A stretch of DNA of 64,000 nt from Streptomonospora litoralis (GTDB lineage Bacteria > Actinomycetota > Actinomycetes > Streptosporangiales > Streptosporangiaceae). This document shows, in pieces, positions 33,084-41,902 of the stretch. The stretch spans positions 4,645,101-4,709,100 of the forward strand of contig NZ_CP036455.1 of NCBI RefSeq assembly GCF_004323735.1. The letters are read 5' to 3'. Both the position numbers and the translations under genes were made by a program. The notes beneath the pieces were generated by a model. The model did no database searches. It was not told the DNA's origin and saw only the letters and a program-made list of their open reading frames with translations. The number at the start of each line of letters is the position of its first letter. The stretch's first letter is position 1.

Positions 33084-34451
33084 TCAGCCCGAAAGGTGGG
33101 CCAGCACGTCCTGGCGGGTCAGCACCCCCGAGGGCTTGCCGTCCATCAGCACCACGACCGCGCCGGCCTGCTGCAGCAGCTCCACGCACCGGCTGACCGG
33201 CTCTCCCGAACCCACTACCGGCAGCGCGGCGCCCATGTGCTGCTCGACCGACTCCTCCAGGCGCGCGCGCTCGTTGAACAGCGAGTCGAGCACGTCGCGC
33301 TCGGCGATGGCGCCCACCACCTCGGCGGCCATGACCGGCGGCTCCTCCTTCATCACCGGAAGCTGGGAGACGCCGTACTCGCGCATGATCGACACCGCCG
33401 TGCCGACGGTCTCGTGCGGGTGGATGTGCACGAACTCCGGCATCTCGCGGCCCTTGGAGGCGAGCACGTCGGCGGCGGTGGGCTCCTCGGTCTCCTCGGC
33501 GAGGAAGCCGAAGTCGGCCATCCACTCGTCGTTGAAGATCTTGCCCAGGTAGCCGCGGCCGCCGTCGGGCAGCAGGACCACGATGACGTCGTCGGGTCCG
33601 CACCGCTCGGCCACGCGCAGCGCGGCGACCACGGCGAGCCCGCAGGAGCCGCCCACCAGCAGCGTCTCGTCGCGCGCCAGGCGGCGGGTCATCAGGAACG
33701 AGTCCTTGTCGCTGACGGGCACGACCTCGTCGCAGACCGAGGGGTCGTAGGTCTCGGGCCAGATGTCCTCGCCCACGCCTTCGACGAGGTAGGGCCGCCC
33801 GCTCCCGCCGGAGTAGACCGAGCCCTCGGGGTCGGCGCCGATGATCTTCACCCGGCCCTCGGAGACCTCCTTGAGGTAGCGCCCGGCGCCGGTGATGGTG
33901 CCGCCGGTGCCGATACCGACGACCAGGTGGGTGACGCGCCCCTCGGTCTGCTCCCAGATCTCCGGGCCGGTGGTGCGGTAGTGGGACTCCGGGTTGGCCT
34001 TGTTGGCGTACTGGTTGGGCTTCCACGCGTTGGGGATGGTCTGGGCCATCCGCTCGGAGACGGAGTAGTAGGAGTCGGGGTGGTCGGGGGCGACCGTGGT
34101 CGGGCACACCACCACCTCGGCGCCGTACGCGCGCAGCACGGCGAGCTTGTCGTTGCCCACCTTGTCGGGGCAGACGAACACGCAGCGGTAGCCCTTCTCG
34201 GCGGCGACGATGGCCAGGCCGACGCCGGTGTTGCCGGAAGTGGGCTCGACGATGGTGCCACCGGGCTGCAGTTCGCCGGTCTTCTCGGCGTCCTCGACCA
34301 TCCGCAGCGCGATCCGGTCCTTGACCGAGCCGCCGGGGTTGAAGTACTCGACCTTGGCCAGCACGGTCGGGGCGAGCCCGCTCGTCACCTTGTTCAGCCG
34401 CAGCAGCGGAGTGTCCCCCACGAGGTCGATCAAGTTGTTGTGCACCCGCAT
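33084..34451 (-). CDS. cbs: Cystathionine beta-synthase
   Basis: PLP enzyme joining serine and homocysteine to cystathionine in reverse transsulfuration. The catalytic domain covers about residues 1-320: PLP-Lys44 in FNPGGSVKDRIALRM, PTSGNTGVGLAIVAAEKGYR and GIGTGGTITGAGRYL, which binds the PLP phosphate. Residues 335-455 contain two CBS domains (FVHIHPHETVGTAVSIMREY and VSRCVELLQQAGAVVVLMDG), a regulatory pair. The 455-residue length fits bacterial CBS. Start ATG 34451. Cysteine synthases lack the C-terminal pair, so CBS is the better call. A link to the sulfate-activation gene later in the window is possible but not close. Confidence 0.93.
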   Translation of the reverse strand: MRVHNNLIDLVGDTPLLRLNKVTSGLAPTVLAKVEYFNPGGSVKDRIALRMVEDAEKTGELQPGGTIVEPTSGNTGVGLAIVAAEKGYRCVFVCPDKVGNDKLAVLRAYGAEVVVCPTTVAPDHPDSYYSVSERMAQTIPNAWKPNQYANKANPESHYRTTGPEIWEQTEGRVTHLVVGIGTGGTITGAGRYLKEVSEGRVKIIGADPEGSVYSGGSGRPYLVEGVGEDIWPETYDPSVCDEVVPVSDKDSFLMTRRLARDETLLVGGSCGLAVVAALRVAERCGPDDVIVVLLPDGGRGYLGKIFNDEWMADFGFLAEETEEPTAADVLASKGREMPEFVHIHPHETVGTAVSIMREYGVSQLPVMKEEPPVMAAEVVGAIAERDVLDSLFNERARLEESVEQHMGAALPVVGSGEPVSRCVELLQQAGAVVVLMDGKPSGVLTRQDVLAHLSG

Positions 34452-34861
34452 TGCTGAGCCCCTCTCACGTGCAGCGCCATCGCTCGGCGGCCCGCCCGGT
34501 GCGCGGGAGCGGCCGCTGCCCCGACTGTAACGGCCCCGGTTCGGCGCTCCGCGTTCGCCGTCGAGCGGGAACGCGGACGCCGAGCGCGGCGCGCCGCGGT
34601 GGGCCCGCTACCCCGGCGGGGTCTTGTTGTTACCCCGCTAAAGCGTCGGTGACACGCCGGAAGCGCGGTGACGCACAGCTTGTGAACGACTCCGCGGGCG
34701 GGAACACCCTTTTCAGGACCACCGTTTTTCCATCGGGTACGGACGCAACAGCCGCCCGCCGATGAGGCGCTCGCCGCGCGGTGCCGCCGGTCGCACGGCG
34801 GGCTCGCGGGTGCCTTACGGGCGGGCGGCGACAACCGACCGCTCGACGCAGGGAGGCGGAG
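34452..34861. other. 410-bp divergent gap between cbs and the SGNH hydrolase gene
   Basis: No gene is supported. A 9-bp hairpin (TCCGCGTTC at 34548-34556, complement at 34569-34577) lies 100 bases upstream of cbs, perhaps in its leader or a remnant terminator. The part at 34620-34760 is relatively AT-rich and probably includes one of the divergent promoters. Confidence 0.4.
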
Positions 34862-35980
34862 ATGGTGCTGCGCGCCGCACAGGCCAGGAGGATCGCCGCG
34901 GCCACGGCGTTCGGTGGAGGCGGCCTGACGCTGCTGGGGGCCACGACCGTTGGCCTGCTGTACCTGCAGGCGCGGATGGCGGTGAAGGCGGTCGGCTTCA
35001 CCGAGTGGAAGGCCCCGCGGGTCAACGGCGTCTACGGGCGCGGCCCGGGCGAGCCGCTGACGTTCGCGATGATGGGCGACTCCACCGCGGTGGGCTTCGC
35101 GGTCGCCGAGGCGGCACACACGCCGGGCAGCATGCTCGCCTCGGGCATCGCCGCGGTCGCCGACCGGCCGGTGCGGCTGCGCCGCGTCGCCCGCATCGGC
35201 GCCACCTCGGCCCAGTTGGGCGCGCAGGTGGAGAAACTGCGCGGTCGGCGGCCGGACGTGGCGGTGATCTTCATCGGCGCCAACGACGTCATCCACCGCC
35301 TGCGCCCGGCCGACTCGGTGCGCCACCTGCGCGAGGCCGTGCGCGAACTCGTCGCCGGGGGCACTGCCGTCGTTGTGGGCACGTGCCCCGACCTGGGCAC
35401 CATCCAGCCGATCGGGCAGCCGCTGCGCTACATCGCCCAGCGCGCCTCGCGCCAGCTCGCCGCCGCGCAGACGATCGCGGTCGTCGAGGAGGGCGGCCGG
35501 ACGGTGTCGTTGGGCAACCTGCTCGCACCCGACTTTCTGGCCCGTCCCGACGAGATGTTCGGACCCGACCGCTTCCACCCCTCCGCGGAGGGCTACGCCT
35601 ACGCCGCGGCAGCCGTGCTGCCCTCCGCCTGCTCGGCGCTGGGCCTGCTGCCGCCCGTTGCCGAGGGCCCCGAGGCCGACGCCGGGGAGGGCGTGCTGCC
35701 GGTGCACCGCGCCGCCGCCGAAGCTGCCGAGGAGGGCGGCAGCGAGGTCAGCCGGGCCCGCGTGGGGACCCCCGAGCGCGGGGTGCGCGGCCGCTGGGCC
35801 GCTCTCATCCGCCGGCCGTGGAGCTCGCAGCCCGCGCAGCAGGACGGCGCGGAGCAGCCCGCCCGGCAGGCGCCGAAGCAGGAGCGCAGCGAGGGTGACA
35901 CGAACCCGGGCGCGGGTAGCGGCGCCGACGCGCCCGGCAATGCCACCCCGGAGGTGAGCGAAAGCTCCGCGAGAGGTTAA
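34862..35980 (+). CDS. SGNH/GDSL-type hydrolase, membrane-anchored
   Basis: A 372-residue protein. An N-terminal hydrophobic segment (AAATAFGGGGLTLLGATTVG LLYLQ) looks like a signal anchor. The SGNH core shows block I MMGDSTAVGFAVAEA (nucleophile Ser in GDS), an expected Gly in RIGATSAQLG, block III FIGANDVIHR and block V DRFHPSAEGYAYAAAA with the Asp/His pair. A charged, disordered tail of about 100 residues follows. Probable esterase or lipase at the membrane; substrate unknown. ATG 34862 follows GGAGGCGGAG. A shared-box-controlled thiolase gene follows after 61 bases. Confidence 0.87.
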   Translation: MVLRAAQARRIAAATAFGGGGLTLLGATTVGLLYLQARMAVKAVGFTEWKAPRVNGVYGRGPGEPLTFAMMGDSTAVGFAVAEAAHTPGSMLASGIAAVADRPVRLRRVARIGATSAQLGAQVEKLRGRRPDVAVIFIGANDVIHRLRPADSVRHLREAVRELVAGGTAVVVGTCPDLGTIQPIGQPLRYIAQRASRQLAAAQTIAVVEEGGRTVSLGNLLAPDFLARPDEMFGPDRFHPSAEGYAYAAAAVLPSACSALGLLPPVAEGPEADAGEGVLPVHRAAAEAAEEGGSEVSRARVGTPERGVRGRWAALIRRPWSSQPAQQDGAEQPARQAPKQERSEGDTNPGAGSGADAPGNATPEVSESSARG

Positions 35981-36003
35981 CGTCGGGTATCACACCGACA
36001 GAC

Positions 36004-36018
36004 CTACTGGTCGGTAAC
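36004..36018. promoter_or_regulatory. TetR-type box copy 2, before the thiolase gene
   Basis: CTACTGGTCGGTAAC, 24 bases before the thiolase start. It matches the box at 32943-32957 in 14 of 15 bases. The TAC...GTA arms form an imperfect dyad. Similar elements precede fatty-acid degradation genes in actinobacteria, which fits the thiolase. Confidence 0.5.
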
Positions 36019-36041
36019 CGCCTCGTAGAAAGGCCGCGGAC

Positions 36042-37265
36042 ATGCCCGAAGCCGTCATCGTCGCGACCGCGCGTTCGCCCATCGGACGCGCCTTCAAAGG
36101 CTCGCTCAAAGACATCCGCCCCGACGACATCACCGCGCAGATCGTCTCCGCCGCGCTGGCCAAGGTCCCGCAGCTGAACCCGTCGAGCATCGACGACCTC
36201 ATGCTGGGCTGCGGCCTCCCCGGCGGCGAGCAGGGCCACAACCTCGCCCGCATCGTCGCGGTCCAGCTGGGTCTGGACGAGGTGCCCGGCACCACGCTGA
36301 CCCGCTACTGCTCCTCCTCGCTGCAGACCACCCGGATGGCCTACCACGCCATCAAGGCCGGCGAAGGCGACGTGTTCGTCTCCGCGGGCGTGGAGATGGT
36401 CAGCCGCTTCACCAAGGGCAACAGCGACTCCCTGCCCGACACCAAGAACCCGGTGTTCGCCGACGCCGAGGAGCGCACCGCCAAGCGCGCCGAGGGCGGC
36501 GCCGAGATCTGGCGCGACCCGCGCGACAACGACCAGCTGCCCGACGTCTACATCGCCATGGGCCAGACCGCCGAGAACGTCGCACAGATCCGCGGCGTGT
36601 CGCGGCAGCGCCAGGACGAGTTCGGCGTGCGCTCGCAGAACCTGGCCGAGCGCTCCATCGACAACGGGTTCTGGAGCCGGGAGATCGCCCCCGTCACCCT
36701 GCCCGACGGCTCGATCGCCGACACCGACGACGGCCCGCGCCGCGGCACGACCTACGAGAAGGTCTCCGAGCTGCAGCCGGTGTTCCGCCCCGACGGCACT
36801 GTCACCGCCGGCAACTGCTGCCCGCTCAACGACGGCGCCGCCGCGGTCGTCGTCATGAGCGACACCAAGGCCGCCCAGCTGGGCCTGACCCCGATCGCGC
36901 GCATCGTCTCGACCGGTGTCAGCGCACTGTCCCCGGAGGTCATGGGCCTGGGTCCGGTTGAAGCGTCGCGCCAGGCGCTGGCCCGCGCGAACATGAGCAT
37001 CGGCGACATCGACCTGATCGAGATCAACGAGGCCTTCGCCGCGCAGGTGCTGCCCTCCGCCGACGACCTGGAGATCGACATCGAGAACCAGCTCAACGTC
37101 AACGGCGGCGCCATCGCGGTGGGCCACCCCTTCGGCATGACCGGCGCCCGCATCACCGGCACGCTGCTCAACGGCCTCGACTTCCACGACAAGACGTTCG
37201 GCCTGGAGGCCATGTGCGTCGGCGGCGGGCAGGGCATGGCCGCCGTCTTCGAGCGGCTGAGCTGA
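36042..37265 (+). CDS. fadA: Acetyl-CoA C-acyltransferase (thiolase)
   Basis: A 407-residue thiolase that cleaves 3-ketoacyl-CoA to acetyl-CoA and a shortened acyl-CoA, or condenses two acetyl-CoA. The nucleophile Cys90 is in LTRYCSSSLQTTRMA. NVNGGAIAVGHPFGMTGAR holds the catalytic His, and the second Cys is in EAMCVGGGQGMAAVF. Length and motifs fit degradative thiolases. ATG 36042 is preceded by AAAGG. The promoter area contains a TetR-type box shared with the acyltransferase gene. A strong hairpin follows the stop. No partner hydroxyacyl-CoA dehydrogenase gene is adjacent. Confidence 0.93.
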   Translation: MPEAVIVATARSPIGRAFKGSLKDIRPDDITAQIVSAALAKVPQLNPSSIDDLMLGCGLPGGEQGHNLARIVAVQLGLDEVPGTTLTRYCSSSLQTTRMAYHAIKAGEGDVFVSAGVEMVSRFTKGNSDSLPDTKNPVFADAEERTAKRAEGGAEIWRDPRDNDQLPDVYIAMGQTAENVAQIRGVSRQRQDEFGVRSQNLAERSIDNGFWSREIAPVTLPDGSIADTDDGPRRGTTYEKVSELQPVFRPDGTVTAGNCCPLNDGAAAVVVMSDTKAAQLGLTPIARIVSTGVSALSPEVMGLGPVEASRQALARANMSIGDIDLIEINEAFAAQVLPSADDLEIDIENQLNVNGGAIAVGHPFGMTGARITGTLLNGLDFHDKTFGLEAMCVGGGQGMAAVFERLS

Positions 37266-37296
37266 GCCGCCCCGGCGCGGCGGGCCGCCGCTTCAC

Positions 37297-37322
37297 GGCC
37301 GGGGGGTATTCCGCCCCCGGCC
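37297..37322 (+). terminator. Hairpin after the thiolase gene
   Basis: GGCCGGGGG (37297-37305) pairs with CCCCCGGCC (37314-37322) around an eight-base loop, 31 bases after the stop codon. GC-rich stem, no T-run. Confidence 0.6.
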
Positions 37323-37588
37323 ACCGCCGACCCCACCGTGCCACCCCGGCCGGGCCGAAGTGGGGCGAGGCTCCGGCGAGGGCGAGTGCGCTACTGCAGC
37401 GGAATCGCGCCGCTCGCGGCGGGGCTCCGGCCGGAGGCGACGCGAACCCCGGCACCGCCGGGGGTGTGGGCGCCGGGAGACATCCGGGCGAACGCTGGGT
37501 GACGAAAGCGGGACGAGCGACCGAAAAAACCGGTGGTAAAAGACCGCCTGCAGGTCTTGTCCGAACCGTGATCCTGATGCAGTGTCGC

Positions 37589-37607
37589 AGGTAAGTGCCA
37601 CTCACCT
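37589..37607. promoter_or_regulatory. Palindrome upstream of the DUF4287 gene
   Basis: AGGTAAGTGCCACTCACCT is a 19-base imperfect palindrome (8 of 9 arm positions pair). It ends two bases before the ribosome site GGAGG of the next gene. It could be an operator or an mRNA hairpin that limits ribosome access. Confidence 0.35.
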
Positions 37608-37619
37608 ACGGAGGTGCCA

Positions 37620-37865
37620 ATGTCGGTAACCCACTCGCCGGAGATGCACGCGCAGCTTATCGCCCGGATCCCGACCGTCACCGGCCGCGAACTCAGCGAG
37701 TGGTTCGACACTCTGGAGGAAGGCCCCGGTCTCTCCCGCTGCTTGGAGCGCACCAACTGGCTGGCCGACGAGTACAACCTCAGTCACGGCTACGCCCAGG
37801 CGATCGTCCAGGAGTACGACCGGCGCCGCCGCAACCGTACGCCCATCCCGAACCAGCGCACCTGA
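37620..37865 (+). CDS. DUF4287 family protein
   Basis: An 81-residue protein beginning MSVTHSPEMHAQLIARIPTV and containing ELSEWFDTLEEGP, NWLADEYNLSHGYAQAIVQE and a basic end. This matches DUF4287, small actinobacterial proteins of unknown role. ATG 37620 has GGAGG at the right distance; GTG 37614 in frame does not. A 354-base gap precedes it, with GC-rich sequence then a more AT-rich promoter-like part near 37520-37560. A 21-bp perfect hairpin terminates it. Confidence 0.85.
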   Translation: MSVTHSPEMHAQLIARIPTVTGRELSEWFDTLEEGPGLSRCLERTNWLADEYNLSHGYAQAIVQEYDRRRRNRTPIPNQRT

Positions 37866-37903
37866 TGCCCGCTGTGCCGATGATCCCGTGCGGCCCGCCG
37901 CAG

Positions 37904-37948
37904 CACGACGACGCCCCGTCCGGTGCGACCGGACGGGGCGTCGTCGTG
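37904..37948. terminator. Strong bidirectional terminator hairpin
   Basis: A perfect 21-bp stem (37904-37924 with 37928-37948) closed by a three-base GCG loop lies between the converging DUF4287 and Bax-inhibitor genes. It begins CACGACGACGCCCC. It is the most stable hairpin noted in the window. Confidence 0.9.
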
Positions 37949-37976
37949 TAGGCGCTCCGACGTGCCAGGACCCGAA

Positions 37977-38017
37977 GACGTGCCGGGCTCCGCGGTAGTG
38001 CCGCGGAGCCGCACGTC
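37977..38017 (-). terminator. Second hairpin, end of the Bax-inhibitor gene
   Basis: Outer arms GACGTGC/GCACGTC (37977-37983, 38011-38017) and inner arms GGCTCCGCGG/CCGCGGAGCC form a long two-part stem, 20 bases past the leftward stop codon. It probably ends the Bax-inhibitor message. Confidence 0.7.
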
Positions 38018-38037
38018 CGGCGGCCGCTAGTCGGCCG

Positions 38038-38946
38038 CTACTCGCTGAAGAGCGACTTCAGGATCCACAGCAGCCGCAGGATCTCGATGTAGAGCCAGAC
38101 CAGCGTCACGGTCAGGCCGAAGGCGAGCTGCCAGGAGAACTTCCGCGGCAGGCCCATGTTCAGCGCGTCCTCGACAGCGCGGAACTCGATCATCAGCATC
38201 GCCGCGGCCAGCGTGACCGCGATGAGCGAGATGCCCAGCCCCAGCATGGAGGGCTCACGCAGGCCGAACCCGCCCGGCATGAACAGCGCGGCCACGAAGT
38301 TGGCCAGCAGCAGCACCAGCAGGCCCAGCGTCGCGGCTGCGACGACCTTGATGAAGGTGTTGGTGACCCGGATGATCCGGAAGCGGTAGACGGCCAGCAC
38401 CGCGCCCGCGGCGAACAGGGTGCCGAAGACCGCCTGGGTCACCAGCGAGCCCATGGCCGCGCCGTTCTGGGCCATCAGCGACCGTTCGAGCAGACCGCTG
38501 AGGCCGCCGACGAACAGCCCCTCCAGCGCGCCGTAAGTCAGGATCAGCGCCGGGTTCGTGGACTGGCGGAACGCGATCACCAGGCCCAGCACGAGTCCGC
38601 CGAGGACGCCGAGCAGCGCCAGGCCCAGTGCCAGCGGGTTGCCCGCGACCGCCAGGAAGTAGGTGGGCACGGCCGTCAGCACGACCAGGCCCAGCGTCAT
38701 CGAGGTGCGCACGACGACGTCGTCGATGCTCATCCGCTCCGCGGGCGAGGTCGCCTGCGGACCGTAGCCCGGCTGGGGGTAGCCGGGCTGTGCGTAACCG
38801 GGCTGCGGGTGGCCGTAGCCCTGCTGGGGGTAGGTCTGGCCGTAGGGCTGCTGGTAGCCCGCCTGATAGGGCGCGCCCTGGCCGTACGGCGACTGGCCGG
38901 ACCGCATCGCCCGCTTGAGAACGGGGTTCGAACTCCTCAACCGCAT
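38038..38946 (-). CDS. Bax inhibitor-1/YccA family membrane protein
   Basis: A 302-residue protein. Residues 1-75 are a Tyr/Gln/Pro/Gly-rich disordered tail with repeated Q-P-G-Y units. Seven membrane segments follow, including LGLVVLTAVPTYFLAVAG, LGLALLGVLGGLVLGLVIAF, ALEGLFVGGLSGLLERSLMA and LGLLVLLLANFVAALFMPGG, then the late FRAVEDALNMGLPRKFSWQL before the last segment and ILRLLWILKSLFSE. This fits the actinobacterial YccA-like group, whose biochemical role is not settled. ATG 38946 with GAAAGG upstream. Two hairpins follow the stop. Confidence 0.93.
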   Translation of the reverse strand: MRLRSSNPVLKRAMRSGQSPYGQGAPYQAGYQQPYGQTYPQQGYGHPQPGYAQPGYPQPGYGPQATSPAERMSIDDVVVRTSMTLGLVVLTAVPTYFLAVAGNPLALGLALLGVLGGLVLGLVIAFRQSTNPALILTYGALEGLFVGGLSGLLERSLMAQNGAAMGSLVTQAVFGTLFAAGAVLAVYRFRIIRVTNTFIKVVAAATLGLLVLLLANFVAALFMPGGFGLREPSMLGLGISLIAVTLAAAMLMIEFRAVEDALNMGLPRKFSWQLAFGLTVTLVWLYIEILRLLWILKSLFSE

Positions 38947-39098
38947 GTCTGCGCAAGCCTTTCCAGGGCGTCACGTGTATGCCGCTAACGTAACGCACGG
39001 CGACCCGATCCGGTTCCCTTCTCCGCGTCACAGCTCGGACTCGCCACCGGATCCCGCGGTCGCCGAGCGGATCAGGCCGCCGGGTGCGCGGGCCGCGC

Positions 39099-40025
39099 TC
39101 AGCGGTCGCTGACCAGCGAGCGCGCGAAGAACGCCACGTTGGCCGGGCGCTCGGCCAGGCGGCGCATGAAGTAGCCGTACCACTGGTCGCCGTAGGGCAC
39201 GTAGACCCGCATGCGGCGACCCTGCGCGGCGATGCTGCGCTGCTCGTTCTCCCGGATGCCGTAGAGCATCTGGTGCTCGTAGCCGGCGGGGCCGCGGCCG
39301 CAGCCGTCGGCCAGCGTGCGGGCGATCCCCACCAGCCGGGGGTCGTGGGTGGCCACCATCGGGTAGCCCTCGCCAGCCATGAGGGTGCGCAGGCAGCGCA
39401 CGTAGGAGCGGTCGACCTCGGCTTTGTCGCGGTAGGCGACCGAGGCGGGCTCGTCGTAGGCGCCCTTGCACAACCGCACCCGCGAGCCGGCGCCGGCGAA
39501 GTCGCGGCAGTCGGCCTCGGTGCGGTGCAGGTACGCCTGCAGCACCGCGCCCACCCACGGGAAGTCCGCCCGCAACTCGGCCAGGACGGCCAGCGTGGAG
39601 TCGACCGTGGTGTGGTCCTCCATATCCAGGGTGACCGTGGTGCCCGCTTCGGCGGCGGCCGCGCACACGCGCCGGGCGTTGTCCAGCGCGATCTTCTCGC
39701 CGTCGTGCGGGAGGAACTGCCCCACCGCCGACAGTTTCACCGAGACCTCGGCGCGCTCGGCCAGACCCGAGCGGCCCAGCTCCGCCAGCAGCCGGGTGTA
39801 GGCGTCGACGGTGGCTTCGGCCTGCGAGGCGTCGGCGACGTCCTCGCCGAGGTGGTCCAGGGTGACCAGGCGGTCCGCGGTCACCCGCGCCACGGGCGGC
39901 AGCGCGTCCGCCAGAGTGGAGCCGGCGACGTACTTGGACACCAGGTGGCGGGTGATGGGCGCGCGCTCGACGAGCGTGCGGCAGGTGCTCGACCGCGCGG
40001 CGGCCAGCAGTGTCGTGCGAAGCAT
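39099..40025 (-). CDS. pruB: Proline dehydrogenase
   Basis: FAD enzyme that oxidises L-proline to 1-pyrroline-5-carboxylate at the membrane. The 308-residue monofunctional form has motifs VSVKLSAVGQF, TLDMEDHTTVDSTLAVLAEL, AYLHRTEADCRDF, RLCKGAYDEPASVAYRDKAE, YPMVATHDPRLVGIA, YEHQMLYGIRENEQR and RVYVPYGDQWYGYFMRRLAE, all characteristic. ATG 40025 has GAGG upstream. It follows pruA on the same strand with a 113-base gap containing an 18-bp hairpin. The divergent PucR-type gene is the likely regulator. Confidence 0.95.
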   Translation of the reverse strand: MLRTTLLAAARSSTCRTLVERAPITRHLVSKYVAGSTLADALPPVARVTADRLVTLDHLGEDVADASQAEATVDAYTRLLAELGRSGLAERAEVSVKLSAVGQFLPHDGEKIALDNARRVCAAAAEAGTTVTLDMEDHTTVDSTLAVLAELRADFPWVGAVLQAYLHRTEADCRDFAGAGSRVRLCKGAYDEPASVAYRDKAEVDRSYVRCLRTLMAGEGYPMVATHDPRLVGIARTLADGCGRGPAGYEHQMLYGIRENEQRSIAAQGRRMRVYVPYGDQWYGYFMRRLAERPANVAFFARSLVSDR

Positions 40026-40084
40026 GCGTGACCTCGATTTCCTCACGCCGACCCGTGTCGCGGCCCGGCGGTACTCGGCTGGGA

Positions 40085-40125
40085 CCGCCGGGCCGCGCGA
40101 CCGGTCGGGTCGCGCGGCCCGGCGG
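40085..40125 (-). terminator. 18-bp hairpin between pruA and pruB
   Basis: A perfect 18-bp stem (40085-40102 with 40108-40125, loop GGTCG) lies between the two proline catabolism genes, which run in the same direction. It may cut down read-through into pruB or stabilise the pruA message 3' end. Confidence 0.7.
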
Positions 40126-40138
40126 CGCGTCCGCCCGG

Positions 40139-41764
40139 TCAGCCCTGGTGGGGGTAGGCGGAGGACTTCGGCGGAACGAAGGTCTCCTTGATCGAGCGCG
40201 GGCTCGCCCAGCGGGCGAGGTTCTGGGCGCTGCCGGCCTTGTCGTTGGTGCCCGAGGCGCGGGCTCCGCCGAAGGGCTGCTGGCCCACGACCGAGCCGGT
40301 CGGTTTGTCGTTGACGTAGAAGTTGCCGGCGGCGAAGCGCAGCGCCTCGTGCGCGGCGGTGACGGCGCCGCGGTCGGTGGCGATGACCGCTCCGGTCAGC
40401 GCGTAGGGCGAGCCCCCGTCCACCGCGGAGAGGATGCGCTCGTAGTCGTCGTCCTCGTAGACGTGCACGGCGATGATCGGGCCGAAGTACTCGGTGCGGA
40501 ACACGTCGTTGCCGGGGTCGGTGCCGACGAGCACGGTGGGCCGGACGAAGTAGCCCTCGGAGTCGTCGGCGGTGCCGCCGGCGACGATCTCCAGCGTGTC
40601 GTCGGTGCGCGCCCGCTCCAGCACACCGGCCAGCTTGTCGAAGGAACGCCGGTCGATGACGGCGCCGAGGAAGTTCCCCAGGTCGGTGACATCGCCCATG
40701 GGCAGTGCCTCGACCTCGGCGACCAGGTCTTCGCGGATGCGCTCCCACACCGACCGGGCGACGAAGGCCCGCGAAGCCGCGGAGCACTTCTGGCCCTGGA
40801 ACTCGAAGGCGCCGCGCACGATCGCGGTGCGCACCACGTCGGGGTCCGCCGAGGAGTGGGCGACGATGAAGTCCTTGCCGCCGGTCTCGCCTACCACGCG
40901 GGGGTAGGAGCGGTAGTTGCCGATGTTCTCGCCGACGGTGCGCCAGAACTGCTGGAAGACGCGGGTGGAGCCGGTGAAGTGCACGCCGGCCAGCTCCGGG
41001 TCGGCCATGACGGCCTCGGAGACCTCGGCCCCGTCGCCGGTGACCATGTTGATGACGCCCGGGGGCATGCCCGCCTCCTCCAGCAGGCGCATCAGCAGGT
41101 GGGCGGAGAACTGCTGGGTGATCGCGGGCTTCCACACCACGACGTTGCCCATCAGCGCCGGCGCCGTGGGCAGGTTGCCCGCGATCGCGGTGAAGTTGAA
41201 GGGGGTCACCGCGTAGACGAAGCCCTCCAGGGGGCGCTGCTCGACCCGGTTCCACTGGCCGGCGGGGCTGTAGGGCTGCTCGGCCATGAGCTTGCGGGCA
41301 TAGGAGACGTTGAAGCGCCAGAAGTCGATGAGCTCGCAGGCGGCGTCGATCTCGGCCTGGATGGCGGTCTTGGACTGGCCGAGCATGGTGGCGGCGTTGA
41401 GCCGCTGCCGCCAGGGGCCGGCGAGCAGGTCGGCGGCGCGCAGCAGGACCGCGGCGCGCTCGTCGAAGGGCATGGCGCGCCAGGCGGGGGCGGCCTGCTT
41501 GGCGGCGGCCACCGCGGCGCGCGCGTCCTCGCGGGTGGCGGTGCCGAGGGTGCCCAGGACGCTGGAGTGCTTGTGCGGCTGAACGACGTCGACGCGCGCG
41601 CCGCCGCCCATGCGCCGCTCGCCGCCGATCGTCATGGCCAATTCGACCGGCTCCTTGGCCAGCTCGGTGAGCTCGGCGGTCAGCTCCGCCCGCTCGGGGC
41701 TCCCGGGCGCGTAGGTCAGGACCGGTTCGTTGACCGGCGTGGGGACGTTCGTGACGGCGTCCAT
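40139..41764 (-). CDS. pruA: 1-pyrroline-5-carboxylate dehydrogenase
   Basis: NAD enzyme oxidising glutamate semialdehyde/P5C to glutamate, second step of proline use. The 541-residue length fits the P5CDH group of aldehyde dehydrogenases. Motifs: YAVTPFNFTAIAGNLPTAPA, VHFTGSTRVFQQFW, RVVGETGGKDFIVAH with the general-base Glu, FEFQGQKCSAASRAFV with the catalytic Cys, and EYFGPIIAVHVYEDD. ATG 41764 follows GAGGGAGGG; an upstream in-frame start is not needed. It faces the PucR-type regulator across 138 bases. Confidence 0.96.
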   Translation of the reverse strand: MDAVTNVPTPVNEPVLTYAPGSPERAELTAELTELAKEPVELAMTIGGERRMGGGARVDVVQPHKHSSVLGTLGTATREDARAAVAAAKQAAPAWRAMPFDERAAVLLRAADLLAGPWRQRLNAATMLGQSKTAIQAEIDAACELIDFWRFNVSYARKLMAEQPYSPAGQWNRVEQRPLEGFVYAVTPFNFTAIAGNLPTAPALMGNVVVWKPAITQQFSAHLLMRLLEEAGMPPGVINMVTGDGAEVSEAVMADPELAGVHFTGSTRVFQQFWRTVGENIGNYRSYPRVVGETGGKDFIVAHSSADPDVVRTAIVRGAFEFQGQKCSAASRAFVARSVWERIREDLVAEVEALPMGDVTDLGNFLGAVIDRRSFDKLAGVLERARTDDTLEIVAGGTADDSEGYFVRPTVLVGTDPGNDVFRTEYFGPIIAVHVYEDDDYERILSAVDGGSPYALTGAVIATDRGAVTAAHEALRFAAGNFYVNDKPTGSVVGQQPFGGARASGTNDKAGSAQNLARWASPRSIKETFVPPKSSAYPHQG

Positions 41765-41902
41765 GGGCCCTCCCTCGGATCTGCTGGATGAACCGGACAA
41801 ACCTAGATCACCCGCACCCGCCGGGACCTTGTCGCGGATTCCACCGTTCATCCGGTGCGCTTGGCCGATGGAACAAAGAGGGATGGGCCAGAATGGACCG
41901 TC

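Noticed and set aside
34781-34861. Longer N-terminus for the SGNH hydrolase
   Set aside because: The extension is Arg-rich without a ribosome site, whereas ATG 34862 follows GGAGGCGGAG and precedes the membrane anchor.
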